Positions 24,694-33,994 are shown, counted from the first letter of the stretch. The stretch is DNA of 64,000 nt from Streptomyces sp. V1I1 (GCF_030817355.1 NZ_JAUSZH010000001.1:3721001-3785000), one strand, 5' to 3'. Numbers and translations: made by a program. The notes: generated by a model not told the origin, from the letters alone.

Positions 24694-25455
24694 TCACGCG
24701 GTGTGGCCGTATCGCCGCCAGCAGTAGAAGAGCCGCTCGTTGACTTCGCTGTGCAGCACCACACTGTGGCCGAACACCACCCACAGATCGACCCCGCCGT
24801 CCTCAGGGAGCACCTCGAAACCATTGGTGTTGTAGAACCCCGGAAGCCGATCTCGCTCGGTGTGGAACTGTCCGTACAAGAGCTCAAATCCGCACTGCCA
24901 GTAGGTCTCCCTGCAGCGCCGAAGAAGGGATGAACCCAGCCCTGAACTACGAGCCTCCGGCGTGACGGCGAGTCCCTTGATCTTCGCTATAGCGCAATGT
25001 CCGAGGAGCACGTGTTGCTGGCCCAGCCCTCGCTCGCGCAGGCCCAGGAGGAACGCCGTGGGCGGATGGGCGAGCAGGGCCCCGACTACCGTTCCTTGAG
25101 CGTCCACAGCCACCATGAGCATGCCGAGGCTCGCGGATACCTGACCTATGGCCTCTGGCGACTGGAGAACAAGGGCGACTTCCCGCAGGATCGCATCGTG
25201 ACCGTGATCCAGCGCGCCCTTCAGCGCCACACCTATGACACCTAACTCAAGCCCTTGGAGCACGGCGGGTTCCGGCTCTTCCCCGGAGAGCCTCAATAGG
25301 TCCACCGCGGCCTGGCCCTCTTCCGCGCGGGCAAGCCGGATTCTTGCGCCTCCGGGACCGGCCCATCCTTGCTGCAGCGTGTTGGAGGTGGCGGGCCTAG
25401 GCCGCCATCCTCCCGAGCCCTGCGTCCGCTTTGCCTTGCGCCTCTGCTTCGCCAT
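24694..25455 (-). CDS. GNAT family N-acetyltransferase
   Basis: This 253-aa protein has a C-terminal GNAT fold: IKGLAVTPEARSSGLGSSLLRRC contains the acetyl-CoA loop (RxxGLG), followed by FYNTNGFEVLPEDGG, the usual beta-bulge and C-terminal motif. The first 40 residues are Lys/Arg-rich (AKQRRKAKRTQG). The substrate is not evident. The ATG at 25455 is chosen; an ATG nine codons upstream is possible. Confidence 0.75.
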   Translation of the reverse strand: MAKQRRKAKRTQGSGGWRPRPATSNTLQQGWAGPGGARIRLARAEEGQAAVDLLRLSGEEPEPAVLQGLELGVIGVALKGALDHGHDAILREVALVLQSPEAIGQVSASLGMLMVAVDAQGTVVGALLAHPPTAFLLGLRERGLGQQHVLLGHCAIAKIKGLAVTPEARSSGLGSSLLRRCRETYWQCGFELLYGQFHTERDRLPGFYNTNGFEVLPEDGGVDLWVVFGHSVVLHSEVNERLFYCWRRYGHTA

Positions 25456-25521
25456 GAGGCGAGTTATGCCCAGTGCCAGCATGTCGTGCACGGCGGATCG
25501 GGCCTCACTAGCGTCGTGGTC

Positions 25522-25547
25522 TTGGGAGAAATCTGGGAGAAGATCTT
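25522..25547 (+). repeat. Candidate arm-type site, copy 2
   Basis: TTGGGAGAAATCTGGGAGAA followed by GATCTT is the same block as at 2016 and 28002. It is 2.6 kb inside att copy 2, with no att core beside it, so it may mark an earlier element end. GGGAGAAGATCTTCTCCC at 25535-25552 is also a perfect palindrome. Confidence 0.5.
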
Positions 25548-25718
25548 CTCCCGAAGCCCTTCGACCGCCTAGTCAGACCAACGCATCCCAAGGCACTGAC
25601 CAGCCTCTTTGTTGCATAGAAGGGGCTGCGGGGCCGCCCTGACCTTATTCGGGAGGAAGACTGCTGACGAGATCATTGACAAAGTCACGGCCTGCTCGCA
25701 TCGAATCTCCGGCCCACG

Positions 25719-27737
25719 CTAGGGCAGTACCGCCCCTTTCCATGTGGCCGTTCGCCGGTCAGTGCCGCTAAGGAGCGCGCCTCTGAGGATCGCGCGGGTG
25801 AAATTTGCACGGGTGAGGTTCGCGGCGGAGATACCTTGTGCACTGTGCCGACTGAGGTCGGCTCCTGCGAGATAGGCGTCGGACAGATCAGCGTCGGTCA
25901 GGTTCGCGCCGGACAGTTCCGCGTTGGCAAGGTAGATGCTCGGGTCGCCCGCTTGGCCACTACGGCGGGCACCGGTGAGGTCGGCGCGTGTCAGGTCCGC
26001 ATTGAGCAGATTCGCTGAATCCCACCAGACCTTCCTGAGATCCGTTCCGATGAACTTCGAGGCATGGAAGTTGGCATCAGTCAGAACAGCTTCGGCCATG
26101 TAGGCACCGTCGAACCGGACGTTCTCGAACCGCCCCGCGGTCAGGTCGGCACGAGTGAGATCGGCGCCGCGCAGGTCCACGCTGGAGAGGTTCGCCCCAG
26201 AAAGGTCGGCCCCGACGAGGAAGGTACTGCGCAGGTCAATGACGCCCTGCTGCTGTCCGTCCGGGCCGGGGTTAGCGACATCATCGTTTAAACTCCGCGG
26301 TCGCGACCCCAGAACAGTCAGCGCAGCCTGCACGTCACTGGCAGGCCGCGTTGTCACGTTTTTTCGCAAGGCGTCAGCCTGCGCCTTCTTGGGCACCTTC
26401 GCCTGCTCTCGGACGTAGGCGCTCAGGACTTCGACAATCGCCGGCTGTTCGCGCGGAGACTCTCGCATGATGCGCTGAAGGGCATAGATGCTGCTGAGCC
26501 TAACGTTTATGGACTCATCACCGAGGTTGGCAACCGTCTCGTTGTAGGTGGAGGCAACCTGCTCCCGCTCCGTTAGTCTCAGCGTGTCCCTGGCCTGACT
26601 GACCGCCACGGCCGTGAGACCCAGCGCCAGCAGGGCTGGAATCGTCGGCAGCGCTGTCGCTACGGGCATGTAACGCTGCCAGCGGCCCACCTCGGATGCG
26701 GGTGCGGCCACCGCAGGCTGCGGTGCAGGGGCGGGCGTCGGTCCCGGTGCACCGGTCAGCAGGGAATGGTCGAGCAGGACCAGCCACCGGGAGTCATGAA
26801 GCCGGTCCTGGATAGTGGCGAGCAACCGTATGAGGGCTGGCAGGGCAGTGCTGCCGTCACGCAGGACCCGGCCCATCGCGTCGTGCAACGCCCTAGCGGC
26901 CTGCGCGGTGTGCTCCTCCAGTTCGCCACGCCGGTCGGGGTCGGCCGGGGGGCCCTGCCCGGCGAAGCTCTGCAGGGCAGCACGCAACTCGGCGATGCGC
27001 ATATCCAACACCGAAGCTTCCGGGGCCGGGAAACGCAAGGCATCACGGCAGGCCCTCATAGAGTCCAGGCAGGCGAGCAGAGGAGGTTCTTGCCTCTCCC
27101 AGAAGGTGAACTCGCGGGCGGCTACCAGCCGGGACTGCCACGCGGCAAGGAGCAACGCTGCAGCCACGCCGAAAGCCAACCCCGACTCGATACCGCTCCA
27201 CCAGTAGGCGTCCTCTTGGCAGCCCTTCAGAAAGGACCACGTGACGCAGTCCTCGGTGTACCCCAAGTACTGCCCCTCGCCCAGCACGTCGAGGAGGACA
27301 TCATCAAAGGTCGGCAGTGCAAAGCTCTCCACGTTGTCGATGTGCGGGGCAAGGACAAGCCATGCGCCCAGCGCAGTGCCGCACAACAACAGCGCGGACG
27401 GGATGATCTGGGACCAGATCCTGCGGCCTACCTCTAACACGCGTGCCGAACGGTCCATCTCCAACAGACGGTCCAGAAACTGGGCTGCGGGCGTCGCGCT
27501 GCTCAACCCCTGGTGGCGCCGCAGAGCCGTGGAGACGCGCAACTGGCGTCTCATGTACTGCGTACGCGGCCGTATCAGCCGACGAGGGGCCAGCACGATG
27601 CGGCGTCCCGTGCACCGGTGAGGGTCGCTGAAAGCAGCCGCCCTCACCACCGCTCGCCAGATCAGAGCCAGCACCGCGTAGGTAACCGACATCCCCAGCA
27701 CCGCACGTACCCAGTCACTCCAGGAAGTGAAGTCCAC
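25719..27737 (-). CDS. Pentapeptide-repeat membrane protein
   Basis: This 672-aa protein has four predicted helices (near residues 15-35, 107-127, 185-205 and 360-380) and Pro/Ala-rich linkers. From about 490 to 640 it has pentapeptide repeats (ADLSGANLSSVDLRGADLTR and more, A-D/N-L-x-x), which fold as a right-handed quadrilateral helix. Such proteins are common in Streptomyces accessory regions; some members of the repeat family mimic DNA and protect gyrase, but a membrane-bound form need not. The GTG at 27737 follows GCGGGGG; a TTG lies eight codons upstream. Confidence 0.78.
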   Translation of the reverse strand: MDFTSWSDWVRAVLGMSVTYAVLALIWRAVVRAAAFSDPHRCTGRRIVLAPRRLIRPRTQYMRRQLRVSTALRRHQGLSSATPAAQFLDRLLEMDRSARVLEVGRRIWSQIIPSALLLCGTALGAWLVLAPHIDNVESFALPTFDDVLLDVLGEGQYLGYTEDCVTWSFLKGCQEDAYWWSGIESGLAFGVAAALLLAAWQSRLVAAREFTFWERQEPPLLACLDSMRACRDALRFPAPEASVLDMRIAELRAALQSFAGQGPPADPDRRGELEEHTAQAARALHDAMGRVLRDGSTALPALIRLLATIQDRLHDSRWLVLLDHSLLTGAPGPTPAPAPQPAVAAPASEVGRWQRYMPVATALPTIPALLALGLTAVAVSQARDTLRLTEREQVASTYNETVANLGDESINVRLSSIYALQRIMRESPREQPAIVEVLSAYVREQAKVPKKAQADALRKNVTTRPASDVQAALTVLGSRPRSLNDDVANPGPDGQQQGVIDLRSTFLVGADLSGANLSSVDLRGADLTRADLTAGRFENVRFDGAYMAEAVLTDANFHASKFIGTDLRKVWWDSANLLNADLTRADLTGARRSGQAGDPSIYLANAELSGANLTDADLSDAYLAGADLSRHSAQGISAANLTRANFTRAILRGALLSGTDRRTATWKGAVLP

Positions 27738-28001
27738 TGCCCCCGCTCCCGCCCCCTGCAACCGCCATCACCGAACTGGCTGCCCCGTTGGAGTATGCCC
27801 GGCTTCGCCGGGCCCATGGGCCTTGGTCGTAGAACGGTGCTACTTCGGAAGGAAAATCTGGTCGGCTGGGTCCGGACTAAGCATGCAGCGTGGCAGCAAG
27901 CGCTGTAGTGCGCTCCCGCCGCGCCACGGACCATGCCTAATCTGGCCGCGCGAACCCCTCCCTGATGTGCCTAGGCACTGACGCCGCGACAGTCTGACGG
28001 C

Positions 28002-28026
28002 CGGGAGAAAGCTGGGAGAAGATCTT
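28002..28026 (+). repeat. Candidate arm-type site, copy 3
   Basis: CGGGAGAAAGCTGGGAGAAG followed by ATCTT is 101 bp before att copy 2. It matches the block 69 bp after att copy 1, as expected for arm sites on either side of a circularised attP. Confidence 0.55.
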
Positions 28027-28126
28027 CCCTCAATCTCTCACGGACGCCCTGCCGTACCAAGCCATACCGAGGCCTTGACCTGCGGCAACTCCTCTAGGCT
28101 GAGGTGCCGAACGCTGTCGTACCTCG

Positions 28127-28171
28127 TTCGGGACGAAGAGGTCGTGGGTTCAAATCCCGCCACCCCGACAG
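28127..28171 (+). repeat. Internal att: 45 bp direct repeat, copy 2 of 3
   Basis: The repeat is identical to 1903-1947. The flank TCGTTCGGG is closer to copy 1; the downstream AGAGAAACACCAGGTCAGGG is closer to copy 3. That mosaic is what a junction between two elements stacked at one site would show. It marks the right end of the AICE and the left end of the next segment. Confidence 0.92.
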
Positions 28172-28185
28172 AGAAACACCAGGTC

Positions 28186-28217
28186 AGGGGCCTGATCCGT
28201 AGAGGGATCAGGCCCCT
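28186..28217 (+). terminator. Terminator hairpin next to internal att
   Basis: AGGGGCCTGATCC (28186-28198) pairs perfectly with GGATCAGGCCCCT (28205-28217), six-base loop, then AAG. It replaces the tRNA terminator in this element's att arm. Confidence 0.7.
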
Positions 28218-28267
28218 AAGTGGTTTGTGGGGGGGTGCCTCGATGTCCTTCGTCAAGGTCGAAGGGT

Positions 28268-29161
28268 TCAGGCGGGGGCGGTTTCGGGGGTGCGGGGCTC
28301 GTAGAACGTGCCGTCGCGGAGCATGGCGAACAGGACGCTGATGCGTTGGCGGGCGAGGCGGAGGAGGGCCTGGGTATGGGTTTTTCCTCGGGCGCGTTGT
28401 TTGTCGTAGTAGGTGCGGGAGGCCGCATCGGCGTTCATGCAGGCGAAGGCGGAGAGGAACATGGCGCGTTTGAGCTGCCGGTTTCCGCCTCTGGGTGCGT
28501 GTTCGCCGTGGATCGAGGTTCCCGAGGACTTCGTGGTGGGGGCGAGCCCGGCGTAGGAGGCGAGGTGGGCGGCGGTGGGGAAGCTGGTGCCGTCGCCGAC
28601 GGTGGTCAGCAGGACGGCGGCGGTCCTGACGCCGACGCCGGGCATCGACGTCAGGACCGGGGAAAGAGGGTGGGCCTCCAGCAGGGTGTTGATCTGGGCT
28701 TCCAGGGCCCGGCGCTGTTCCTGGACGGCCGCGAGCGAGCGGGCCAGGGAGGGCACGACGATGTCGAGGGTGCCGGTCCCCGGGACCACGACGGTCTGCT
28801 CGTCCAGCGCGGTAAAGACGTCGTCGATCAGCCGGGCGGCCATGCGTGGGGCCTTGGGCCGGATCAGCTCAACGAGCCTGCGGCGTCCGGCCTTTCGCAG
28901 CGCGGCCGGAGATCCGTAGCGTTCCAGGAGCCAGGTGACGGCCAGCGGCAGAGCACCGATGGAGGCGGGCTGGTCCACGATCACCAGCACGGTGGCGAAC
29001 TTTGCGGCCAGCTTGTCGAAGACGGCCCGCAGTTTCGGCTCGCTGTTGGGCAGTGGCTTGTCGAAGACCTTCTTCCCGGCCGGGGTGAGCCCGTGGCCGT
29101 GATGAGCACTCTTGCCGACGTCCAGGCCGAGGAACACGCCCACGTCTTCGGTATTGAACAT
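28268..29161 (-). pseudogene. IS110-family transposase with a large internal deletion
   Basis: The 297-aa frame begins FLGLDVGKSAHHGHG, the RuvC-like start of IS110 transposases, and ends with the normal C-terminal transposase domain (LTSMPGVGVRTAAVLL, SYAGLAPTTKSSG). After VIVDQPASIGALPL it jumps to AVTWLLERYGSP. Full-length members have about 100 residues more here, carrying the rest of the DEDD catalytic site. The deletion is in frame, so the protein may be made but should be inactive. Confidence 0.85.
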
Positions 29162-29564
29162 TGCGCCCCTTCAGGGGAGTTGAACGTGCCGGCCTCGGCA
29201 TCGGTGTCGTACGCGCGCATCCACGTTATGCAGACCTGCCGCCCGCGAGCTGTCCGGCATTGCGCCGGACCGGGCGGTGGCCGGACCTCTGATCAGCGTC
29301 TCCGACGGCACCTCCCGGGCCCGGTGACACCACCCCCCAGGTCATCCGTTCGACAGGGGGACACAGTCATGCCGGGCCCGGAGGCCAGCGGCCCTCTTGC
29401 AGGACCGCGGAAAACATAACGTGGGAGCAGAGCATTGGAGACGGCTCCCGGAAACGGATGCGAAGTGTCCACCGGTGCAGCGCGATGGACTGTCCCAGGG
29501 GCCCGTCCGCGCCACAGGCTCTGAGCGCCCGGGGTGACGCTGCACGGGCGGACGAGGGGGCAGA
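29162..29564. other. No gene seen (about 400 bp)
   Basis: No frame in this stretch looks coding. It includes whatever remains of the 5' end of the IS110 element; I could not define an end repeat. Confidence 0.45.
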
Positions 29565-30563
29565 GTGGATCATCTCTTCCCGTTGCTGGCCGGTCGGCGA
29601 CGCCGATCTCCCCCACCGGGCTGACTGCGGAAGGACTGCTCGAACGGCAGCACGTTCAGGAGTGGGTGATCGACAACCCGCAGATCCTCGGCGAGTCGGT
29701 GCTGGTAGTCACCGCGGAGTTCAACCGGTGGGCCGACACGGACGGGGTGCCAGCACGGGACCGGCTGGACGTCCTGGGGCTAGATGCCACGCGGCGCCTC
29801 GTGGTGGTCGAGCTGAAGCGGGGTACTGCCGACCGGGACGTACACCTCCAGGCGATGACGTACGCCGCTTTGGTGTCTGGCCAAGGCCGCCGCCCAGAAG
29901 CTGGAGGAGCGCTCACGGGCCCAGAAACGCAGTCCACGTCCTCGTCGGCGCCGGCCTGCTGCCGGACGGACCAGGCTGCGGCTGACCCCACGGCACGGTG
30001 TAACGGAATCCATCCGCGAGGCCATCGCCGTGTGGGTGGGTGAGGACGGCAGCCGCGCGACGGCTACCTGGAGCAACAACACCGCCAAGCCCCTGGCCTG
30101 GGACGCCGACGGCAAGCTCTACACGCCGACCGGGCTGGACAACCACATCTTCCGCAGCGTGACCGACCGGAAAGCCGACGGCATCCAGGGCACAACCTCG
30201 TGGGACGTCGACACCGACCACGTTCCCGGACAAGCGCCGACCCCGACAAGTGGGCGGCACTGGCGAGCGCCGACCTCGCGTCCCTGGCCAAGCGGCTCAG
30301 CGGCACGCCAAAGGACTGGTCGAGCCTGCACACCCTGCTGGAAACCATCCCGCCCGGGCGCTGGACCACGTACGGCGACGTGGCAACCGTCATCCTCACC
30401 GCGGCCGGACGCGTCAGCACAGGCTTCCGGTGGACCGACCCGACACGCACGGACACCCCGGCGGACGTCCTCGCCGCTGAGGGCATCCGCTTCGACGGAG
30501 GCACCGCCGCACAGGAAGCGCGGCCTGCCGGTGGACGAACTCCAGCGCCTCTTGGGCAACTGA
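29565..30563 (+). pseudogene. Decayed nuclease / MGMT-like DNA-binding protein
   Basis: Successive frames encode parts of one protein. VDHLFPLLAGR starts at GTG 29565, then ERQHVQEWVIDNPQILGES and RLDVLGLDAT..LVVVELKRG (a PD-(D/E)XK/NucS-like core with D and ExK) in another frame. Then comes WSNNTAKPLAWDADGKLYTP (RAMA-like) in the first frame. LLETIPPGRWTTYGDVA (MGMT/ATL-type DNA-binding core) follows in the second and LPVDELQRLLGN to the stop in the first. At least four frame changes and a degenerate stretch at 29890-30000 make it a pseudogene. The intact form was probably a nuclease involved in DNA restriction or repair. Confidence 0.72.
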
Positions 30564-30859
30564 CGTCCTTTCCGGACGCGTGCCGCAGACGGACGGGGCC
30601 GTGAGCTCATCCAGCCTGAGAGCCGCGGCGCTCCCTGCTGCGACACGCGCAATCGGTGGTGAGGCACCCTCGGCAGGACGCGATACGGCCGCCCTTATCG
30701 CAGCAGTTCAGCCATCAGCGCGTCGATACTCCACGGGCCTCTCGCTGGTCTTCACAACGACTCCTCCGTCGGCGAGGCCTCGGAGCACCTGGCGCGGGCC
30801 TCCACGTCAGCGGGACGGTATCCCGCTCCGAACAGGGCTGTCAGAGCGCGCTCGGCGTC

Positions 30860-31009
30860 TCAGGTGCCACCGAGGGCCTGGATGGCCTCGGTGAGGGTCT
30901 CGGCGTGCTGGTCACATGTCTTCCGGTGCTGCCTGTCAACTCGTCGTACGGCAAGGGCCAGATGGGTGAACGCGGCCTGGCTGCGGAAGCGTTGACTACT
31001 CCGGCTCAT
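30860..31009 (-). CDS. Possible 49-aa protein or C-terminal remnant
   Basis: MSRSSQRFRSQAAFTHLAL and AVRRVDRQHRKTCDQHAETL run to a stop at 30860 with protein-like composition. The ribosome site is weak, so this may be the tail of a lost gene. The rest of 30564-31099 shows nothing else. Confidence 0.3.
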   Translation of the reverse strand: MSRSSQRFRSQAAFTHLALAVRRVDRQHRKTCDQHAETLTEAIQALGGT

Positions 31010-31099
31010 GCCAGGGAGCCCCTCCAACATGGCCGGAGCGCCCCTACCAAAGTATGCTTCCTGCGTCTTCTTGTCATGACCACCCAGACCGGAGCCACC

Positions 31100-31453
31100 A
31101 TGACCGTAACCCGGTTGTCCGCAGCAACTTCGATCCTCTCGGCCGTAGCTGCCAGCGTGCTGCTCATCGGCTGCTCGGCCTCGGTCAACGTCGAAAAGCC
31201 CACGCCGAAACTGTCTGCGGACAAGCTGGCCACCACAGTCGCCGAAAAGCTCGCCGCCACAACGGGCCAGCCAAAGCCGCACATCGCCTGTCCGGAGGAC
31301 CTCATCGGCAAGATCGGTAACACCACCCGGTGCAAGCTCACAGCGGGCGACGGCAGCTCCTTGGGCGTATCGGTCAAGGTGTCTTCTGTCGATGGAGACC
31401 AGATCAACTTCGACATCAAGGCCGACGACACGGCTTCCCCGGCTGCGAACTGA
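31100..31453 (+). CDS. DUF4333-type lipoprotein
   Basis: The 117-aa protein has a lipoprotein signal (hydrophobic core then LLIGCSAS, Cys25 as lipid anchor). The mature part has two Cys in ACPEDLIGKIGNTTRCKL and a VSVKVSSVDGD strand, the pattern of DUF4333, a small domain found in actinobacterial cell-surface proteins and serine kinases. It is expected on the outer face of the membrane. The ATG at 31100 has GGAG at six bases. Another ATG lies eight codons upstream. Confidence 0.78.
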   Translation: MTVTRLSAATSILSAVAASVLLIGCSASVNVEKPTPKLSADKLATTVAEKLAATTGQPKPHIACPEDLIGKIGNTTRCKLTAGDGSSLGVSVKVSSVDGDQINFDIKADDTASPAAN

Positions 31454-32087
31454 CCACCGCGCCGTTCTACAACAGGACTCAGAGGGCGTTCTGCGAGGTC
31501 CGCCGGATTTCACCGATCCGTGGTCGCGGCGGCCGGGGCAAAGGCGCAGGCTCTGCTGCTGAGGTGAGGAGCCCCTTCGGATGAGCTGTGGCCATGAGCG
31601 AGTTGGAAGGAGACACGATGACCGACCCCCTCGGGGCTGCGAATCCACCCGACGCCGTGGACGGGAACGGGCTCCCTCCTGGTCAACGGTTTCTTCTCAC
31701 GTCTCGGCGTCTTCGGAGCCCTGTGTGCGACCCCGGTGGTCCTGGTGAAGGCGGAAACCTGGGACTCGCCGGTTCTGGCTCTGCTGCAACGTCGCTTCCT
31801 ATGCGACTGCCTTTCTGCAGTCGCATAGGAAGCGACGTTGCCCTTTGCCCCGCCCGCGATCTGCGGGTTCCGATGTCTCAATCGGCTACACCACTCGGCA
31901 AGACGTCATGCGGAGTCGTCCGGAGCCGAGAACGCCGTCAGTGGTGCCATGTGATCGTCGACTGCGGCTACCAAGGCAGGGGCCCATGAGGCGCAGGATG
32001 TGGGGGCGCTACTCTGCGACTTGGTCGTTGAAATGGGGTTGCTCCGAATGCTTGCGCCGTACGGCGACTCACGGGAGAGGCAGAGTC
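31454..32087. other. Gene remnant and hairpin region
   Basis: A strong ribosome site (GGAAGGAG) precedes ATG 31618 with 17 sensible codons (MTDPLGAANPPDAVDGN). The frame then shifts: another frame reads LLVNGFFSRLGVFGALCATP and so on up to the 24 bp hairpin. Probably a broken small gene of unknown type. Nothing is seen beyond 31850. Confidence 0.4.
31787..31840. repeat. Perfect 24 bp inverted repeat, six-base loop
   Basis: The arms are at 31787-31810 (starting CAACGTCGCTTCC) and 31817-31840, fully complementary, loop CTTTCT, then CCCTTTGC. Much longer than a usual terminator stem. It may be a strong bidirectional terminator or a mini-element. Confidence 0.75.
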
Positions 32088-32531
32088 ATGGCAGGGCCGG
32101 AACCAGGACAGGCGGGAAGCAACGTGACGGGACAGTCCGTCGGGATGCGACTGAACCAGCTGCCAGCCGACCCCGGAGGGTCCACTGGCTCCTTGGGGTC
32201 GGCCGGAGGGCAGAAAGATCTTGCTTCCTCGCCGGCTGAGAAAAAGGCCGCAGCAAAGGCCATCGAGGACCACATCGAGCCCGACACCCGCAAGGCTGGC
32301 GACTGGGCGGACACGGAGACCAACGAGGCCGTCAAGAAGTTCCGTGACGGATGGCTCACGTCGGGGGCTTTGAAGAAGGCGCACGAGACGTGGGGTGAGC
32401 AGGTCCAGAACCTGATGAACCGACTCGCATCGGAGAAGGCAGCGCTGCGGAGTGCTGGCACCGTGCTGCAGGGCACGGATATCAAGGCCGGGGCGAGTGC
32501 GCGCTCGGTGTCGGTGATCGACGGATACTGA
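32088..32531 (+). CDS. WXG100/ESAT-6-like small helical protein
   Basis: The 147-aa protein has a disordered first third and a helical hairpin: KKFRDGWLTSGALKKAHETW with GW..SG at the expected turn, then VQNLMNRLASEKAALRSAG. This matches WXG100-like partner proteins of type VII-related systems in shape, not in exact motif. ATG 32088 has GGGAGAGG upstream. It precedes the 441-aa protein by 79 bp and is probably its partner. Confidence 0.6.
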   Translation: MAGPEPGQAGSNVTGQSVGMRLNQLPADPGGSTGSLGSAGGQKDLASSPAEKKAAAKAIEDHIEPDTRKAGDWADTETNEAVKKFRDGWLTSGALKKAHETWGEQVQNLMNRLASEKAALRSAGTVLQGTDIKAGASARSVSVIDGY

Positions 32532-32610
32532 CCGGGCTGTATGAAGCGCTCAGCCCCCTGAACAGCCGCTCCAACTGGCATGTCGCTAGGGCGAAAACAA
32601 CGGGGAGTCC

Positions 32611-33936
32611 ATGCCGACGTATCACGAGATCATGACGACCGACCTGTCCACGCTCACCACGGCCGCGGGCCGCTGGGACGGGATGGCGAAGGAGTTCCAC
32701 AAGCAGGAGATCGCCTACAAGCGGGATGTGCACGGCATATCCATGGGCCAGACCTGGACGGGGCTGAGCGCGGACGCCGCCAACCGGCGCTTCGCCATCA
32801 CGCTCAAGGAATTCCAGAACGCCCAGGTCGAGGTCAAGGCGGTAGCCTCGCTGCTCCGTGACGCGCACGCGCAGTTCACGGATCTGCGCAAGAAGCTGGA
32901 GTCGGCACGAGCGGACGCCGTCGTGGCCGGTATGGCGGTCTCGGACGAGGGCGTGGTCTCCTACGACACCGCAAAGCTCAGCGACGGCGAGCGCACTGCC
33001 CTGCACCATGACCTCGACTATCAGCAGTCCGTGCGCACCGCTATCGCCTCCTGGCAGAAGCGCATCGACCGGCTCGTAAAGGACGTCGGCGAAGCCGACA
33101 CCGGCGTCGAGATCGCTCTCAAGGCGGTAGTGATCGACTCCAACATCAAGGACGGCACTCTCAACGGCTTCAACGGCCAGGCACAGGGCGACATCGAGAA
33201 GTACGAGGCCGCGGCAGCGAAGAAAGACGCCCGCACGAAGACCGACGGGTGGGTATCCGAAGGCGAGGCCGAAGCCTCAGGCCCCGGCGTCGGGACATCG
33301 GCCACCGGGCCCGACGCCGCGGCTGGCAAGCTGGCCGAGGCCGAGGCGCATGCCGACCTCGGCCGCGCGAGCGCGGAGGGCTCGCTCACCAACGGCCCGA
33401 TGAAGCTCGCCGGGGAGGCCGAAGCCTACGTGGGCGCCAAGGCCTCCGCGGCCGGCGGCATCACCAACGAGGGCGTCAAGGGCGAGGCCGCCGCCTTCGC
33501 GGGCGCCGAAGCCTCGGCCAAAGGCACCGCCGACGCCGGCCCCGTCGGGGTGTACGGACGGGCGGAGACCAAGGCGGGCGCTGAGGCCGGCATCAACGCC
33601 GGGGCCGGCCTCGAGGGGTTGCAGGCGGGCGCGGAAGCGTTCGCCGGCGCGAAGGCCGGCGTCGCGGGGGGCGCGGACATCGGCGGCATCGGGGCGGGCG
33701 CGACGGCCGAGGGCTGGGCCGGCATCGGGGCCGAGGCCGAGGCGACTTTCGGCAAGGGCACCGACGGCAAGTGGCACATCGGCGCGAAGACGGGCGTTGC
33801 CGTCGGGCTCGGCGGCGAGGTGGGCTTCGAGGTCACCGTTGATCCGGGGAAGATCGCCGATACTGCAAGCGATGCGGCTGACGCCGTGGGCGATGCGGCC
33901 GGGGCGGTCGGTGATGCGATCGGCAGCGTGTTCTGA
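32611..33936 (+). CDS. T7SS-signal protein with long Ala/Gly-rich repeat tail
   Basis: The 441-aa protein has an N-terminal WXG100-like helical domain (about 1-185; GQTWTGLSADAANRRF holds the W-x-G turn), a short linker, then a tail from about 220. The tail is built of degenerate Ala/Gly/Glu repeats (AEAYVGAKASAAGGITNEG, AEAFAGAKAGVAGGADIGG) and ends AVGDAIGSVF. It resembles proteins annotated with a putative type VII secretion signal. The tail looks like an extended or amyloid/colicin-like segment and might insert in membranes. Effector or structural surface protein; toxin activity is unproven. Confidence 0.7.
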   Translation: MPTYHEIMTTDLSTLTTAAGRWDGMAKEFHKQEIAYKRDVHGISMGQTWTGLSADAANRRFAITLKEFQNAQVEVKAVASLLRDAHAQFTDLRKKLESARADAVVAGMAVSDEGVVSYDTAKLSDGERTALHHDLDYQQSVRTAIASWQKRIDRLVKDVGEADTGVEIALKAVVIDSNIKDGTLNGFNGQAQGDIEKYEAAAAKKDARTKTDGWVSEGEAEASGPGVGTSATGPDAAAGKLAEAEAHADLGRASAEGSLTNGPMKLAGEAEAYVGAKASAAGGITNEGVKGEAAAFAGAEASAKGTADAGPVGVYGRAETKAGAEAGINAGAGLEGLQAGAEAFAGAKAGVAGGADIGGIGAGATAEGWAGIGAEAEATFGKGTDGKWHIGAKTGVAVGLGGEVGFEVTVDPGKIADTASDAADAVGDAAGAVGDAIGSVF

Positions 33937-33994
33937 TGCACGCTCCCGCAGACCCACCGCCGTAGGCACACTGCCGTAGTAAGGAGGGCCCGAG

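Larger units (their letters stand above)
1903..28171. mobile_element. AICE of the Prim-Pol type integrated in tRNA-Pro, probably immobile
   Basis: The segment is bounded by att copies 1 and 2. It has the order of an actinomycete integrative and conjugative element: int, xis, ATPase, Prim-Pol, small membrane spread-type genes, FtsK/TraB translocase, DUF2637 protein, a divergent GntR regulator with a GT2 gene, then cargo. Conjugation in this class uses double-stranded DNA and a single FtsK-like pump. The integrase has lost a catalytic box and the RRQRL gene is split by a transposon, so self-transfer looks disabled unless helped in trans. Confidence 0.88.

Noticed and set aside
25535..25552. GGGAGAAGATCTTCTCCC as a separate regulator operator
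   Set aside because: The palindrome arises because the arm-like block meets CTCCC; it is not present at the other two copies, and no promoter is evident.
32611..33936. Calling the 441-aa protein a polymorphic toxin
   Set aside because: The C-terminus is a repeat tail without a recognisable toxin domain, and no immunity gene can be named.
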